Positions 1-6,687 of a DNA stretch of 13,262 nt are shown piece after piece. The notes beneath the pieces were generated by a model. The model was not told where the DNA came from and ran no database searches. It saw only the letters and a list, made by a program, of their open reading frames with translations. Position 1 is the stretch's first letter. Every line of letters begins with the position of its first letter. The position numbers and the translations under genes were made by a program. Origin of the DNA: Patescibacteria group bacterium (lineage in GTDB: Bacteria; Patescibacteriota; Patescibacteriia; Patescibacteriales; JAHJJO01); assembly GCA_018822835.1 (NCBI GenBank), contig JAHJJO010000102.1, forward strand, positions 1 to 13,262. Reading direction: 5' to 3'.

Positions 1-169
1 AATATTTCATAGCCATCTCTATGTCTTTAAATTCTGCTATTTTATCTGAATATTCACCTTCATTGCCTGTTACCCCACTATATTGGTAAATTAAATATTT
101 ATTATTAACAATCTCCAAGAGATAATGTTTTCCATTTTGTGCTATCTTTTTTAAATATTTTATAGACAT
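1..169 (-). CDS. Unidentified protein, N-terminal 56 residues (runs off left edge)
   Basis: An open frame starts at the ATG at 169-167 and stays open to the window edge, giving the first 56 residues of a protein that begins MSIKYLKKIAQNGKHY. The part seen is soluble-looking and short-segmented, with IAQNGKHYLLEI and YLIYQYSGVTGNEGEYSD. I see no signal peptide, no membrane segment and no family motif I can name. No Shine-Dalgarno site is evident upstream. It is separated from the next gene by about 140 bases containing short inverted repeats. It is probably a real gene because codon use and residue make-up match the neighbours, but no function can be given. Confidence 0.5.
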   Translation of the reverse strand, partial: MSIKYLKKIAQNGKHYLLEIVNNKYLIYQYSGVTGNEGEYSDKIAEFKDIEMAMKY

Positions 170-269
170 ATTTTATTTTAACCTCGTCACAGTCTCTTTA
201 CTGCCTTTGGTTGGGTAGGACTTGTGACGCAATAACGCATTGTCTCGTGAAATGCATTAAATTTTTATG

Positions 270-296
270 GCGGAATCCTCTGTAAAGAGGTTCCGC
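270..296. repeat. Imperfect palindromic repeat in the intergenic gap 170-309
   Basis: The arms GCGGAATCCTCT and AGAGGTTCCGC pair with a single bulged T around a GTAA loop. It is much richer in GC than its surroundings and resembles the dispersed palindromic elements elsewhere in this window. The rest of the gap holds a spaced 7-bp inverted pair (CGTCACA ... TGTGACG, near 185-230) and no gene. A role as a transcript-end hairpin is possible, but no T-run follows it directly. Confidence 0.5.
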
Positions 297-325
297 TACA
301 ACGGAATAATTATTTACCCAACCTA

Positions 326-396
326 TCCCTATCAATATTTTTTAAACCCTTCTTTTTTTCAGATTTTAATTTTCTCTCAACTTTTTTAATATTTTC
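326..396. repeat. Copy 1 of a 71-bp DinD-type gene tail (copy 2 at 1362-1432)
   Basis: These 71 bases match 1362-1432 with about eight mismatches. On the minus strand both encode a lysine-rich DinD C-terminal tail containing KLKSEKKKGLKNIDR. In copy 2 the tail is in frame with the dinD pseudogene. In copy 1 it lies out of frame with, and partly beyond the stop of, the upstream Bro-N gene. Confidence 0.75.
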
Positions 397-1220
397 ATCC
401 TTCTTACTTTTGGTAAATAATTTTTGCTTGTTACAACTTTTTTATTGCTTTTTTTTTCTAAGTCTTGACGCGCTTTGCCAGCCACGCTTCCACCTTTTTG
501 AGCGGCAAATTTATTTTCACCAAAACCTTGAGCATTTTTATTTTTCGCAATTTCCGTTGTTGACGCTTCGCCAAGCATTGTAAAAATCAATTCCAAATCA
601 TTCATATGATCTCGCAAGTTTTCTCTTTTTAATCCTTTAAATTTTTGATATTCACTCGGTGTCATTCCAAAAGTGGCTTTAGAAATTTCCGCTGTTAAAA
701 TAGCATATTCTTGATTTTCTTTTACACCTCGCGCTTGCCATTCATTTGTTAGAGTTTCACGAACTTCAATTCCACGCATTCGTTTTTCAATCCATGCATT
801 AGAATAGCCCTTTGCTTTATAAATTGATCGTGTTCTTTTTGTTGCTAGTTCAGGATCTTCTATTTCTTTTATTCTTTCGTAACCAACTCGCGCTAACCAT
901 CGCTTAAATGGTTCAGCTTTTGGTGATGGAATAGTTTGAATAATACGAAAAATTGTTTCAGTATTAGCGCAATCAGTTAAATATTGTTTACCATCATTGG
1001 CTAATAATTTCAGTTGTCCGATTTTTTCGGACACCTCAGAGTACCCTTCATTTATAAGTTTTTTCTTTAAATCATTCCAATATTTTCTAGACCTTGCCGT
1101 TCCAGTTAAAACTTCTATAATGTCAATAATTGAAAACCACCATTCATTGTTATAAATAGTTTTTCTAATTTCTTTTTTTTGAAAAATAGCGATTTTTGTT
1201 GCAGGATTTTTTATAGGCAT
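366..1220 (-). CDS. Bro-N / DinD-like antirepressor-type protein, tail probably frameshifted
   Basis: The 284-residue protein starts at the ATG at 1220-1218 (MPIKNPATKIAIFQKK). An upstream in-frame start at 1307 is rejected because it would translate a palindromic repeat. The N-terminal ~100 residues look like the Bro-N fold of phage and baculovirus antirepressors (NNEWWFSIIDIIEVLTG, YLTDCANTETIFRIIQ). The C-terminal half (LELIFTMLGEASTTEIAK, then GGSVAGKARQDLEKKS) resembles the tail of DNA-damage-inducible protein D. It ends at the TAA at 366-368. A shift of frame near 405-420 would instead continue as SKKDENIKKVERKLKSEKK and stop at 310-312, which matches the tail of the neighbouring dinD copy; the written end is therefore probably a frameshift product. 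It likely binds DNA; the target is unknown. Domain assignment is from motif recognition only. Confidence 0.75.
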   Translation of the reverse strand: MPIKNPATKIAIFQKKEIRKTIYNNEWWFSIIDIIEVLTGTARSRKYWNDLKKKLINEGYSEVSEKIGQLKLLANDGKQYLTDCANTETIFRIIQTIPSPKAEPFKRWLARVGYERIKEIEDPELATKRTRSIYKAKGYSNAWIEKRMRGIEVRETLTNEWQARGVKENQEYAILTAEISKATFGMTPSEYQKFKGLKRENLRDHMNDLELIFTMLGEASTTEIAKNKNAQGFGENKFAAQKGGSVAGKARQDLEKKSNKKVVTSKNYLPKVRRMKILKKLREN

Positions 1221-1274
1221 AAAAACGTTATAGTAAAATAAAAATTTTTTTATAGTCCATCGTGGACCCACGCA

Positions 1275-1297
1275 GAGACGAGGCAGTGCCTCGTCTC
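1275..1297. repeat. Perfect 11-bp-arm palindromic element
   Basis: GAGACGAGGCA and TGCCTCGTCTC flank a single G, next to a second small inverted pair (CGTGG/CCACG) at 1261-1272. It is GC-rich in an AT-rich gap. It lies 55-77 bases upstream of the Bro-N gene start, within the 137-base gap to the dinD pseudogene. It looks like a dispersed palindromic element or MITE remnant; a role as operator or hairpin is possible but unsupported. Confidence 0.7.
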
Positions 1298-1357
1298 TAC
1301 AAACCATTGGCTCGTCAAAAAAATATTTATATGCTTATATGTTTAAAGGTTAAAATG

Positions 1358-2194
1358 CTATTCCCTGTCAATATTTTTTAAACCCTTCTTTTTTTCAGAC
1401 TTTAATTTCCTTGCCACTTTTTTAATATCCTCCTCTGCCGGTAATTTTTCAGGGTATATTCCACGGGATATTAAAGTTTTTCTGACTGATTTGTTATTTG
1501 TAATATGCTCTTCGGAAATTTGTTTTTTTATGTTTAATGCTTTTTCTTTACTATTAAAAATAGTAATTTCAGTAGCAAAATCTCTGGCTTTTAAAATAAT
1601 AGTTGGCTAAAAATCAGCTAAAGCCCTTTTAGCAGGGACGTTAAGCCTGGTTTTCATTTCCTGTGTTGTATATCCAAATAATGCTTTATCGCCCTTACTT
1701 CTGATTAAACCAAAATTTTTGTCGCTTCCTGTTTGTTGAAAAATAACACTAGACAACTCTTTTTCCGTTTCAGTTAATTTTTGTCTGGCTTGCAATCGTT
1801 CAAACTTTTGAAGTTTTTTTTCTATTATTTCAAACTTTCTTGTTTGAACGGCAAAATATGTTTGCGCAAACGCTATTTCTTCTTTGTTAGGATCGCCGTT
1901 TTAAGCTATTAAATAACAGGCATATCTAGTCAGCATTATGTCCTCTACTTCTCTTTCACTTCCAGAACCCAATTTGACCATTTTGTTGACATCAACAAAA
2001 TGGTCAGAAACATTACTGCCTGAAATTTCACACGCAGTTTTTGCCTTAGAAATAGAATTTAAAAAATTTCTCCACTCCGCATAACCCAATAAATTCTGCA
2101 GATCCCTTGCAAACCAAAATTCTATACCATTTTTCGTTTTATTAGCGCAAGATTCGAAATTATCTGTTAATGATTTTATTATTTGTTTTTCCAT
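1358..2194 (-). pseudogene. dinD: dinD-type gene with two in-frame stop codons
   Basis: One uninterrupted frame of 279 codons, from the ATG at 2194-2192 (MEKQIIKSL) to the TAG at 1360-1358, gives a full-length DNA-damage-inducible protein D family sequence. Two nonsense codons break it. A TAA at 1903-1901 sits where the family has Gln in YACYLIAQNGDP, so CAA to TAA is likely. A TAG at 1609-1607 sits where the family usually has Leu in LADFLPT. There are no frameshifts and the tail (EEDIKKVARKLKSEKK) is intact, so inactivation is recent, or the stops are sequencing errors or are read through. A shorter N-terminal product of 97 residues could still be made. DinD is LexA-regulated in E. coli; no SOS box was recognised here. 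It sits 10 bases downstream of the Mur ligase stop. Confidence 0.8.
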
Positions 2195-2204
2195 ATTTTT
2201 TAAT

Positions 2205-3836
2205 TTAAAATCTAAAATCATAAATTTTTTTAAACATCCTATTCTCTAACAATACCACGCATTTTTTATTTTTCAATGTTTTTATATATTTTAATAATTT
2301 TTGCTGATTATATTGCAATGTAATTTTAAGATTATATTTACCTTTTGCTCCGTGGCTTAAATAGCTTGCAAAATCTGGCTTTATAATTATTAATTCATTT
2401 GCAATTTCTGCAATTTTTGCTCCAATTTTTTCATGAATTTTTTGACTTTTTTTACCTAATTCCAACATTCCGCGCGTGATTACAATTTTTTTATATTCTG
2501 AAGAATAATTTTTTAATACATTAAGCGCTGCTCTAAATCCCTCTGGATTGGAATTATGACTGTCGTCCAAGATTATGCTTTTACCATAATTATGAATTTG
2601 CAAAGTATTGTCCGGCAATTTTAATGTTTTGCATTGCTCTAAAATTTGATTATATTCTATGCCCAAATAATTAGCAATTAATATGCACGGCGCTATATTT
2701 ATTGCATTATGTTTTCCAATAATTGGAGCGCTAATTTCATCTTGATTATTATCTTTTGTCAAACCTGAAAAAGCAATTTTATTATCTTGAGCTGTTCTAA
2801 TATTGTGTACAAGATAATCTGGCTTGTATTTTTGTTGCGTTCCAAAAGTTTGCGCAGCGCAATCAAGTTGTTTCACATATTCTCTACAATAAAAATTGTC
2901 AGAATTAATTATTGCTAAACCGGTTTTAGGTAGTGAGCGCAGTAATTCATATTTTGCTTTTTGCGTATTTTTTAAATTTCCAAATAAAGACAAGTGCTGT
3001 TCATTAATTGCTGTTAAAATTCCTATTTTCGGCTGGACCATATTACAAATTATTTTAATTTCACCTATTTTGTAAGCACCCATTTCTACTATAAATATGT
3101 CTGTGTCAGAAAAATCAGTTTTTAAAATAAATTTTGCTATTCCAATGTCTGTATTAATATTTTTAGGCGTTTTAATGACATTATATTTCGCGCTTAAAAT
3201 ATGCATTAAAAAATTTTTAACAGTTGTTTTACCATAACTTCCTGTGACGCCAATTACTGTTAAATTAACAGAAGTCGGACTTCGGGGAGCTCCCCGAAGT
3301 CCGACTTCTGTCTCTATTAGATAGGCAAGTTTTTGTTTGGCTTTGTTAATATAATTTTTTTTAATCCATTTTGTTGGCAAAATAAATACGCTAATTATTA
3401 AATAAATAATATCAAGACGAACGGCTAATAAAAATAATATTATAAACCATTGCATTGTTAAAAGTATTATGCTGCCTTCTATTATTATTGCTAAAAAAAT
3501 AATCAAACCTGATTTTACTGTTAATTTAGGGCGTTGTAAATTATGTTTAAAAAATTTGTATAAGTTTAATATTAATTCACATGTTAATACTAAAACAACA
3601 ATATATTTTAATATTATTGCTTTAGTAATCAGCCAAAATATTAAAATCAACGTTATAAGCAAAAATCGCCATAGCGTTTTATAACTTTTAATAATAAAAT
3701 TTTTGCCCTGCTGTGTGGATAAAAAATCAATAAATCTGTCCCAACGATACTCTTTTAACTGCCAAACATAACAAAACTCGCTGTAATCTGCGATAGCGCT
3801 TGCGAGCCATAAGAAAACATATAAACATTTAAACAT
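2205..3836 (-). CDS. murF: Membrane-attached Mur ligase (MurF-like)
   Basis: A 543-residue Mur ligase, which would add D-Ala-D-Ala to UDP-MurNAc-tripeptide using ATP in peptidoglycan synthesis. The ATP-binding loop is at 196-205 (GVTGSYGKTT), TPKNINTDIG at 223-232, EMGAYKIGEI at 251-260, the inter-domain HN at 376-377, the C-domain DDSHNSNPEG at 424-433, and RGMLELG at 455-461. The first ~155 residues are four or five hydrophobic segments (about 55-75, 76-92, 109-127, 128-140, 143-155). These replace the usual soluble substrate-binding domain, an arrangement I associate with Patescibacteria. Residues 176-190 are encoded by a 44-bp perfect palindrome just before the ATP loop and look inserted. 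The start lies within a 16-bp tandem repeat. Calling it MurF rather than another Mur ligase rests on motif resemblance. Confidence 0.8.
   Translation of the reverse strand: MFKCLYVFLWLASAIADYSEFCYVWQLKEYRWDRFIDFLSTQQGKNFIIKSYKTLWRFLLITLILIFWLITKAIILKYIVVLVLTCELILNLYKFFKHNLQRPKLTVKSGLIIFLAIIIEGSIILLTMQWFIILFLLAVRLDIIYLIISVFILPTKWIKKNYINKAKQKLAYLIETEVGLRGAPRSPTSVNLTVIGVTGSYGKTTVKNFLMHILSAKYNVIKTPKNINTDIGIAKFILKTDFSDTDIFIVEMGAYKIGEIKIICNMVQPKIGILTAINEQHLSLFGNLKNTQKAKYELLRSLPKTGLAIINSDNFYCREYVKQLDCAAQTFGTQQKYKPDYLVHNIRTAQDNKIAFSGLTKDNNQDEISAPIIGKHNAINIAPCILIANYLGIEYNQILEQCKTLKLPDNTLQIHNYGKSIILDDSHNSNPEGFRAALNVLKNYSSEYKKIVITRGMLELGKKSQKIHEKIGAKIAEIANELIIIKPDFASYLSHGAKGKYNLKITLQYNQQKLLKYIKTLKNKKCVVLLENRMFKKIYDFRF
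3268..3311. repeat. 44-bp perfect palindrome inside the Mur ligase gene, in frame
   Basis: Every base of 3268-3289 pairs with 3290-3311. The centre is GGGGAGCTCCCC and the arms contain AAGTCGGACTTC. It is strikingly GC-rich against the host gene. On the minus strand it is read as TEVGLRGAPRSPTSV, a Pro/Gly/Arg stretch unlike the rest of the protein. It sits between the membrane region and the ATP loop, where extra residues should be tolerated. Confidence 0.9.
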
Positions 3837-3848
3837 ATAAACATTTAA
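3817..3848. repeat. 16-bp tandem repeat, two perfect copies, at the Mur ligase start
   Basis: The unit ACATATAAACATTTAA occurs at 3817-3832 and 3833-3848. The Mur ligase ATG (3836-3834) falls in the second copy, so the repeat covers both the first codons and the would-be ribosome-binding region. Confidence 0.85.
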
Positions 3849-3858
3849 ACAAAATTTG

Positions 3859-4803
3859 TCACAGTTTTAAAATTTTTTGTTTGTTGTATTTTTCTAATTG
3901 TTCTCTGACTTTCTTTTCCATTTTTAGATGCGAAACATTACCAGCATTTTGCAAAATTTCTTTATCATTTAAAATTAAAAATTCATCCAACTTTTGAATC
4001 CAGTTTTTCATATACATTACTCTTTGTTCTACGCTTTGCAATTCCGCGAAAGACAAAAACTGCTCAACTAATAAATTTAATCTTTTTAATTCTAATTTTT
4101 GCAAATAATTTTTAGCAATTTGCGCTTGCTCTCGAGTAATAATTTCGCCTTTCCAATTTGTAAGCCCTAAATTTTCTTTTTTACTATCAACTCGGCTAGA
4201 GACAATTTCAGCCACGGTTAAACCTGTAATAGCAAAATGAAATTTGTTTTGCACAGTGGCATAAAATAATTTAGCATAATCTGCTTTAGGATTATAGTCA
4301 GCGCTGGTGGCAAAAACATCCCTAACTTTTTGGTAAAAATTAGCTTCTGATGTTCTAATCCTCCTGATTCTGTCTTCCCATTCTTCAAAATAAGTTTTTG
4401 CCACCCTACCTTCTGCCAATCGTTCATCATCCATAGCAAAGCTTTTAATAATATAATCTCGTAATTTTTGCGTAGCCCATATTCTAAATTGCGTACCATG
4501 TAAAGATTTTACGCGATAACCAACAGAAATAATTATATCAAGATTATAAAAATTAGTAGTGTACATTTTACCATCAGAAGCAGTTATCCGGAATTTCCGG
4601 ATAACTGAATTTTCCGCTAATTCTCCCTCAAAAAACACATTTTTTATATGTTCGTTGATAGTTCTAACATCTTTATCAAAAAGCTCAGCCATCTGTTTTT
4701 GCGAAAGCCAAACAGTGTCATCTTTTATCCGCACTTCAATTTTTGTCTGCCCATCCACAGTGTTGTAAATAATAAGTTGGTTGTTTCTTTGATTGTCATT
4801 CAT
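3859..4803 (-). CDS. rhuM: RhuM family protein
   Basis: The 314-residue protein matches the RhuM ('virulence protein RhuM') family along its whole length. A helix-turn-helix-like N-terminus spans about 28-56 (DTVWLSQKQMAELFDKDVRT). The family core follows at 66-107 (SVIRKFRITASDGK, then FYNLDIIISVGYRV and GTQFRIWATQKLRDY). A C-terminal half at about 146-285 has FYQKVRDVFATSADY, LTVAEIVSSRVDS and MYMKNWIQKLDEFL. The family was named from a Salmonella pathogenicity island gene, is common on mobile DNA and in Patescibacteria, and its molecular function is not established. It ends with TGA, showing that TGA is a stop here. It lies 22 bases upstream of the Mur ligase start. Its key motif VIRKFRIT is encoded by a 27-bp palindrome. 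Confidence 0.88.
   Translation of the reverse strand: MNDNQRNNQLIIYNTVDGQTKIEVRIKDDTVWLSQKQMAELFDKDVRTINEHIKNVFFEGELAENSVIRKFRITASDGKMYTTNFYNLDIIISVGYRVKSLHGTQFRIWATQKLRDYIIKSFAMDDERLAEGRVAKTYFEEWEDRIRRIRTSEANFYQKVRDVFATSADYNPKADYAKLFYATVQNKFHFAITGLTVAEIVSSRVDSKKENLGLTNWKGEIITREQAQIAKNYLQKLELKRLNLLVEQFLSFAELQSVEQRVMYMKNWIQKLDEFLILNDKEILQNAGNVSHLKMEKKVREQLEKYNKQKILKL
4581..4607. repeat. 27-bp palindrome coding the conserved RhuM motif
   Basis: Thirteen-base arms (CAGTTATCCGGAA / TTCCGGATAACTG) around a central T are a perfect inverted repeat. It encodes the family-typical SVIRKFRITA, so unlike the other palindromes here it is not an insertion. It uses CGG for arginine, a rare codon in this AT-rich window. 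Confidence 0.8.
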
Positions 4804-4843
4804 TGTTGTAACTAAATTTTTAGCAAATATTACTCCAGCGCTT

Positions 4844-5542
4844 TTATGCGCAATGTTTATCTTGCAATTTTAATTCACTAAGTTTTTGATCCCACCAGTT
4901 TTTCACTGCCTCAACATGCGCCTTCGGCCCTGCTTTTCGTAAATAATCTATTTTTTCTTCAAAAATTTTATGATGTTTTTTTAGATTTTCGGAATTCTGC
5001 AACGCCCACAAAGAATGTTCAAGCTCAACTTTTTCTTTTTTTGCTAAATAATTAATTGGCAAATATCTATTTTTTGAAACATCAAAATCAATAGGAATGA
5101 CTTGAAAGTTATAATTTTTATCAAGCATTTTTTTAGCCAAAATTTTGATGCGATTCTTACGTGTTTGTTCGCAAAAAATAAAAAAATTGGCTTTTTTAAT
5201 ATTTCGCTTTTTAATTATCTTTCGGCAATTTAAAAAATTTTCCAAAGTAGATAGAGATTTTTTTTCAACAATAAAAAGCCAATTTTTAGTTAATAATTTT
5301 AAAAATGGTTTGTTGCGCAATTTTTTTAAAAATTTAATAATTTCTTCTGCTTCGGTTCTATTGTATGGCTTAAATATGTCAGTTTTTCCACCACTACAAA
5401 TAACTAATGGTTTTCTAACTTTTGTTTTTACAATAATATCGTAAATACGATTAAAAACCATTTTTAAATAAAAATTATAATTTTCGTCTTTAAGAATGTT
5501 TTTTGGTATTCCATATCCAAAAATTAAAAAAATATTATTCAT
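4844..5542 (-). CDS. YdcF/SanA/ElyC-type (DUF218) protein
   Basis: The 232-residue protein opens with a beta-strand MNNIFLIFGYGI and carries the DUF218 signature pieces: SGG at 50-52, NRTEAEEI at 61-68 and SLSTLENFLNC at 96-106. Members of this family are small Rossmann-like proteins, some linked to envelope integrity (SanA, ElyC). The substrate is unknown for most of them. There is no clear signal peptide or membrane anchor, so a cytoplasmic location is likely. The C-terminal third (about 160-232) is lysine- and tryptophan-rich and not part of the recognised core. The start ATG overlaps the TGA of the 30-codon AbrB-type ORF as ATGA, suggesting translational coupling to it. Confidence 0.7.
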   Translation of the reverse strand: MNNIFLIFGYGIPKNILKDENYNFYLKMVFNRIYDIIVKTKVRKPLVICSGGKTDIFKPYNRTEAEEIIKFLKKLRNKPFLKLLTKNWLFIVEKKSLSTLENFLNCRKIIKKRNIKKANFFIFCEQTRKNRIKILAKKMLDKNYNFQVIPIDFDVSKNRYLPINYLAKKEKVELEHSLWALQNSENLKKHHKIFEEKIDYLRKAGPKAHVEAVKNWWDQKLSELKLQDKHCA

Positions 5543-5631
5543 ATATTTAATTCATCAACAATTTCAGCTGGAATTAGAATATACAGACTCCTTTTTCCAA
5601 CTTGTGTAACTTTTCTAATATATTTTTTCAT
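5539..5631 (-). CDS. Very short AbrB/MazE-type N-terminal fragment (30 aa)
   Basis: ATG at 5631-5629 to TGA at 5541-5539 gives 30 residues: MKKYIRKVTQVGKR, then SLYILIPAEIVDELNI. This is the first half of a SpoVT-AbrB swapped-hairpin DNA-binding domain (pattern Kv.qvGkrSl.I.IPaeivdeL.I), which normally runs about 45 residues. The second half is missing because the frame ends in an ATGA overlap with the YdcF-type gene. It is either a truncated antitoxin or regulator gene, or a short leader peptide that couples translation to the next gene. An operator-like palindrome lies 10 bases upstream of its start, which fits an autoregulated AbrB/MazE-type gene. Confidence 0.6.
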   Translation of the reverse strand: MKKYIRKVTQVGKRSLYILIPAEIVDELNI

Positions 5632-5641
5632 AATAAGCTGT

Positions 5642-5663
5642 GTTACGTAACATGCTACGTAAC
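5642..5663. promoter_or_regulatory. Operator-like inverted repeat before the AbrB-type fragment
   Basis: GTTACGTA (5642-5649) and TACGTAAC (5656-5663) form a perfect 8-bp inverted repeat with a 6-base spacer. The outer GTTACGTAAC (5642-5651) is itself a palindrome. It lies just upstream of the AbrB-type start at 5631 and directly after the stop of the 50-residue ORF. This is the usual place for an autoregulatory site. Binding is inferred, not shown. Confidence 0.55.
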
Positions 5664-5667
5664 AAAA

Positions 5668-5820
5668 TTATTTTTTAAAATACTTTTTAACCTTGCGATC
5701 AAAATCAGATTCATATAATTGATCTTGCGTTGGTTTGTATTTTTCAAACTCGCTTTCAGCAAATACTTTGGCAATCTCTGTTGTTATTTTTCCTTGTGGG
5801 AGTTTATAAATTTCAGTCAT
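5668..5820 (-). CDS. 50-residue unidentified protein after the KilA-N gene
   Basis: ATG at 5820-5818 to TAA at 5670-5668 encodes MTEIYKLPQGKITTEIAK, then an acidic/basic tail ending ESDFDRKVKKYFKK. It starts 12 bases after the KilA-N stop and ends just before the operator-like repeat, so it is probably cotranscribed with the KilA-N gene. It is charged, with no membrane segment. Its size and position would suit an antitoxin-like or accessory partner, but I do not recognise the family. No strong ribosome-binding site is visible. Confidence 0.55.
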   Translation of the reverse strand: MTEIYKLPQGKITTEIAKVFAESEFEKYKPTQDQLYESDFDRKVKKYFKK

Positions 5821-5832
5821 AATTTTAAATAT

Positions 5833-6648
5833 TTATTTCAATTTTTTTATCTCTTTATTGCCTAAAAGCGATTTCATTTGAGCTATGGCAATATTATTAA
5901 GTTTTTGAATTCGTTTTTCTTGAGTTAATCCCTCGTTAATTAATATTGCGTTTATACTTTCAAGATTTGACAAAACAACTAACTGTTCAATTTCAGCATA
6001 ATCGCGAATATTACCATCTAATTTTGGATTTTTATCTCGCCATGTTTTTGCGGTAATACCAAATAAAGCCATATTTAAAAGATCTGCTTCATTTGCATAT
6101 TTTGAATTAATTTGATATTTGGTTAATTCTGGCGGAATTAGATTTTCTTTTATTGCGTCAGTATGAATTTTATAATTAATTTTTGCTAATGTTCTTTGAA
6201 GATTCCATTCAAGTTTAAGATTGTTTGTCTCATTTGCTTTAAGACGTTGAAATTCTTTAATAAGGTAGATTTTAAATTCAGCGCTAATCCACATTCCAAA
6301 TTCAAAAGCAATGTCTTTGTGGGCGTAAGTACCGCCATATCTTCCTGTTGTGGCCTTTAATCCTATTGCATTAGTTTTTTTAACCCATTCTTTTGCGCTT
6401 ATCTTATAATTATTTAATCCTGCTTTACTTTTAATTATGGCAAATTCGCCACAATTAAAAGTTGGATTATAGATACTTTCCCAAATACCCAAAAATTCAA
6501 CCGTATTTCTGTTCCTGAGCCAGTCAGAAATAAAAAAATCACCATCTTTTGCTTTAAGCATGTCAGTCAATGAAATATAATCATTATTACGATATTTAAT
6601 GATTGTAATTTTGTTTCCCTTCACTGTTATAATTTTATTTTTTGTCAT
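5833..6648 (-). CDS. KilA-N domain protein
   Basis: The 271-residue protein carries a KilA-N DNA-binding domain over residues ~14-137. The landmarks are YISLTDML (24-31), SDWLRNRNTVEFLGIWE (41-57), TGRYGGTYAHKDIAFEFG (101-118) and SAEFKIYLIKEFQRLK (122-137). The C-terminal half (138-271) is helical and includes EADLLNMALFGITAKTWR, a segment seen in many bacterial KilA-N proteins. KilA-N proteins are phage- or virus-type DNA-binding proteins related to antirepressors; a host target here is unknown. It is intact, with a normal start (MTKNKIITVKGN) and TAA stop. It sits in a run of similar mobile DNA-binding proteins (RhuM, DinD, Bro-N). Confidence 0.85.
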   Translation of the reverse strand: MTKNKIITVKGNKITIIKYRNNDYISLTDMLKAKDGDFFISDWLRNRNTVEFLGIWESIYNPTFNCGEFAIIKSKAGLNNYKISAKEWVKKTNAIGLKATTGRYGGTYAHKDIAFEFGMWISAEFKIYLIKEFQRLKANETNNLKLEWNLQRTLAKINYKIHTDAIKENLIPPELTKYQINSKYANEADLLNMALFGITAKTWRDKNPKLDGNIRDYAEIEQLVVLSNLESINAILINEGLTQEKRIQKLNNIAIAQMKSLLGNKEIKKLK

Positions 6649-6687
6649 AATTAAAAGTTGGGTATTTTTTAACCAATCAGAAGTAAA

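Noticed and set aside
1221-1307. Longer start for the Bro-N gene at 1307
   Set aside because: It would translate the palindromic element (MVCRDEALPRLCVGPRW). The family-like sequence begins at MPIKNP.
1901-1903. Possible recoding of TAA/TAG to a sense codon across the window
   Set aside because: The affected sites stand for different residues (Gln, Leu, unknown), and TAA, TAG and TGA all serve as normal gene ends nearby.
3469-3684. Plus-strand ORFs opposite the large minus-strand genes
   Set aside because: They mirror membrane or lysine-rich coding on the other strand, lack recognisable motifs and have no promoter signals.
3714-3722. Second perfect DnaA-box-type 9-mer, suggesting an origin
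   Set aside because: It lies in coding sequence as an isolated copy, with no cluster, dnaA/dnaN or AT-rich unwinding repeat set around it.
4218-4499. 93-codon ORF inside rhuM and 73-codon ORF inside the glycosyltransferase
   Set aside because: Both are alternate-frame shadows of well-supported family proteins.
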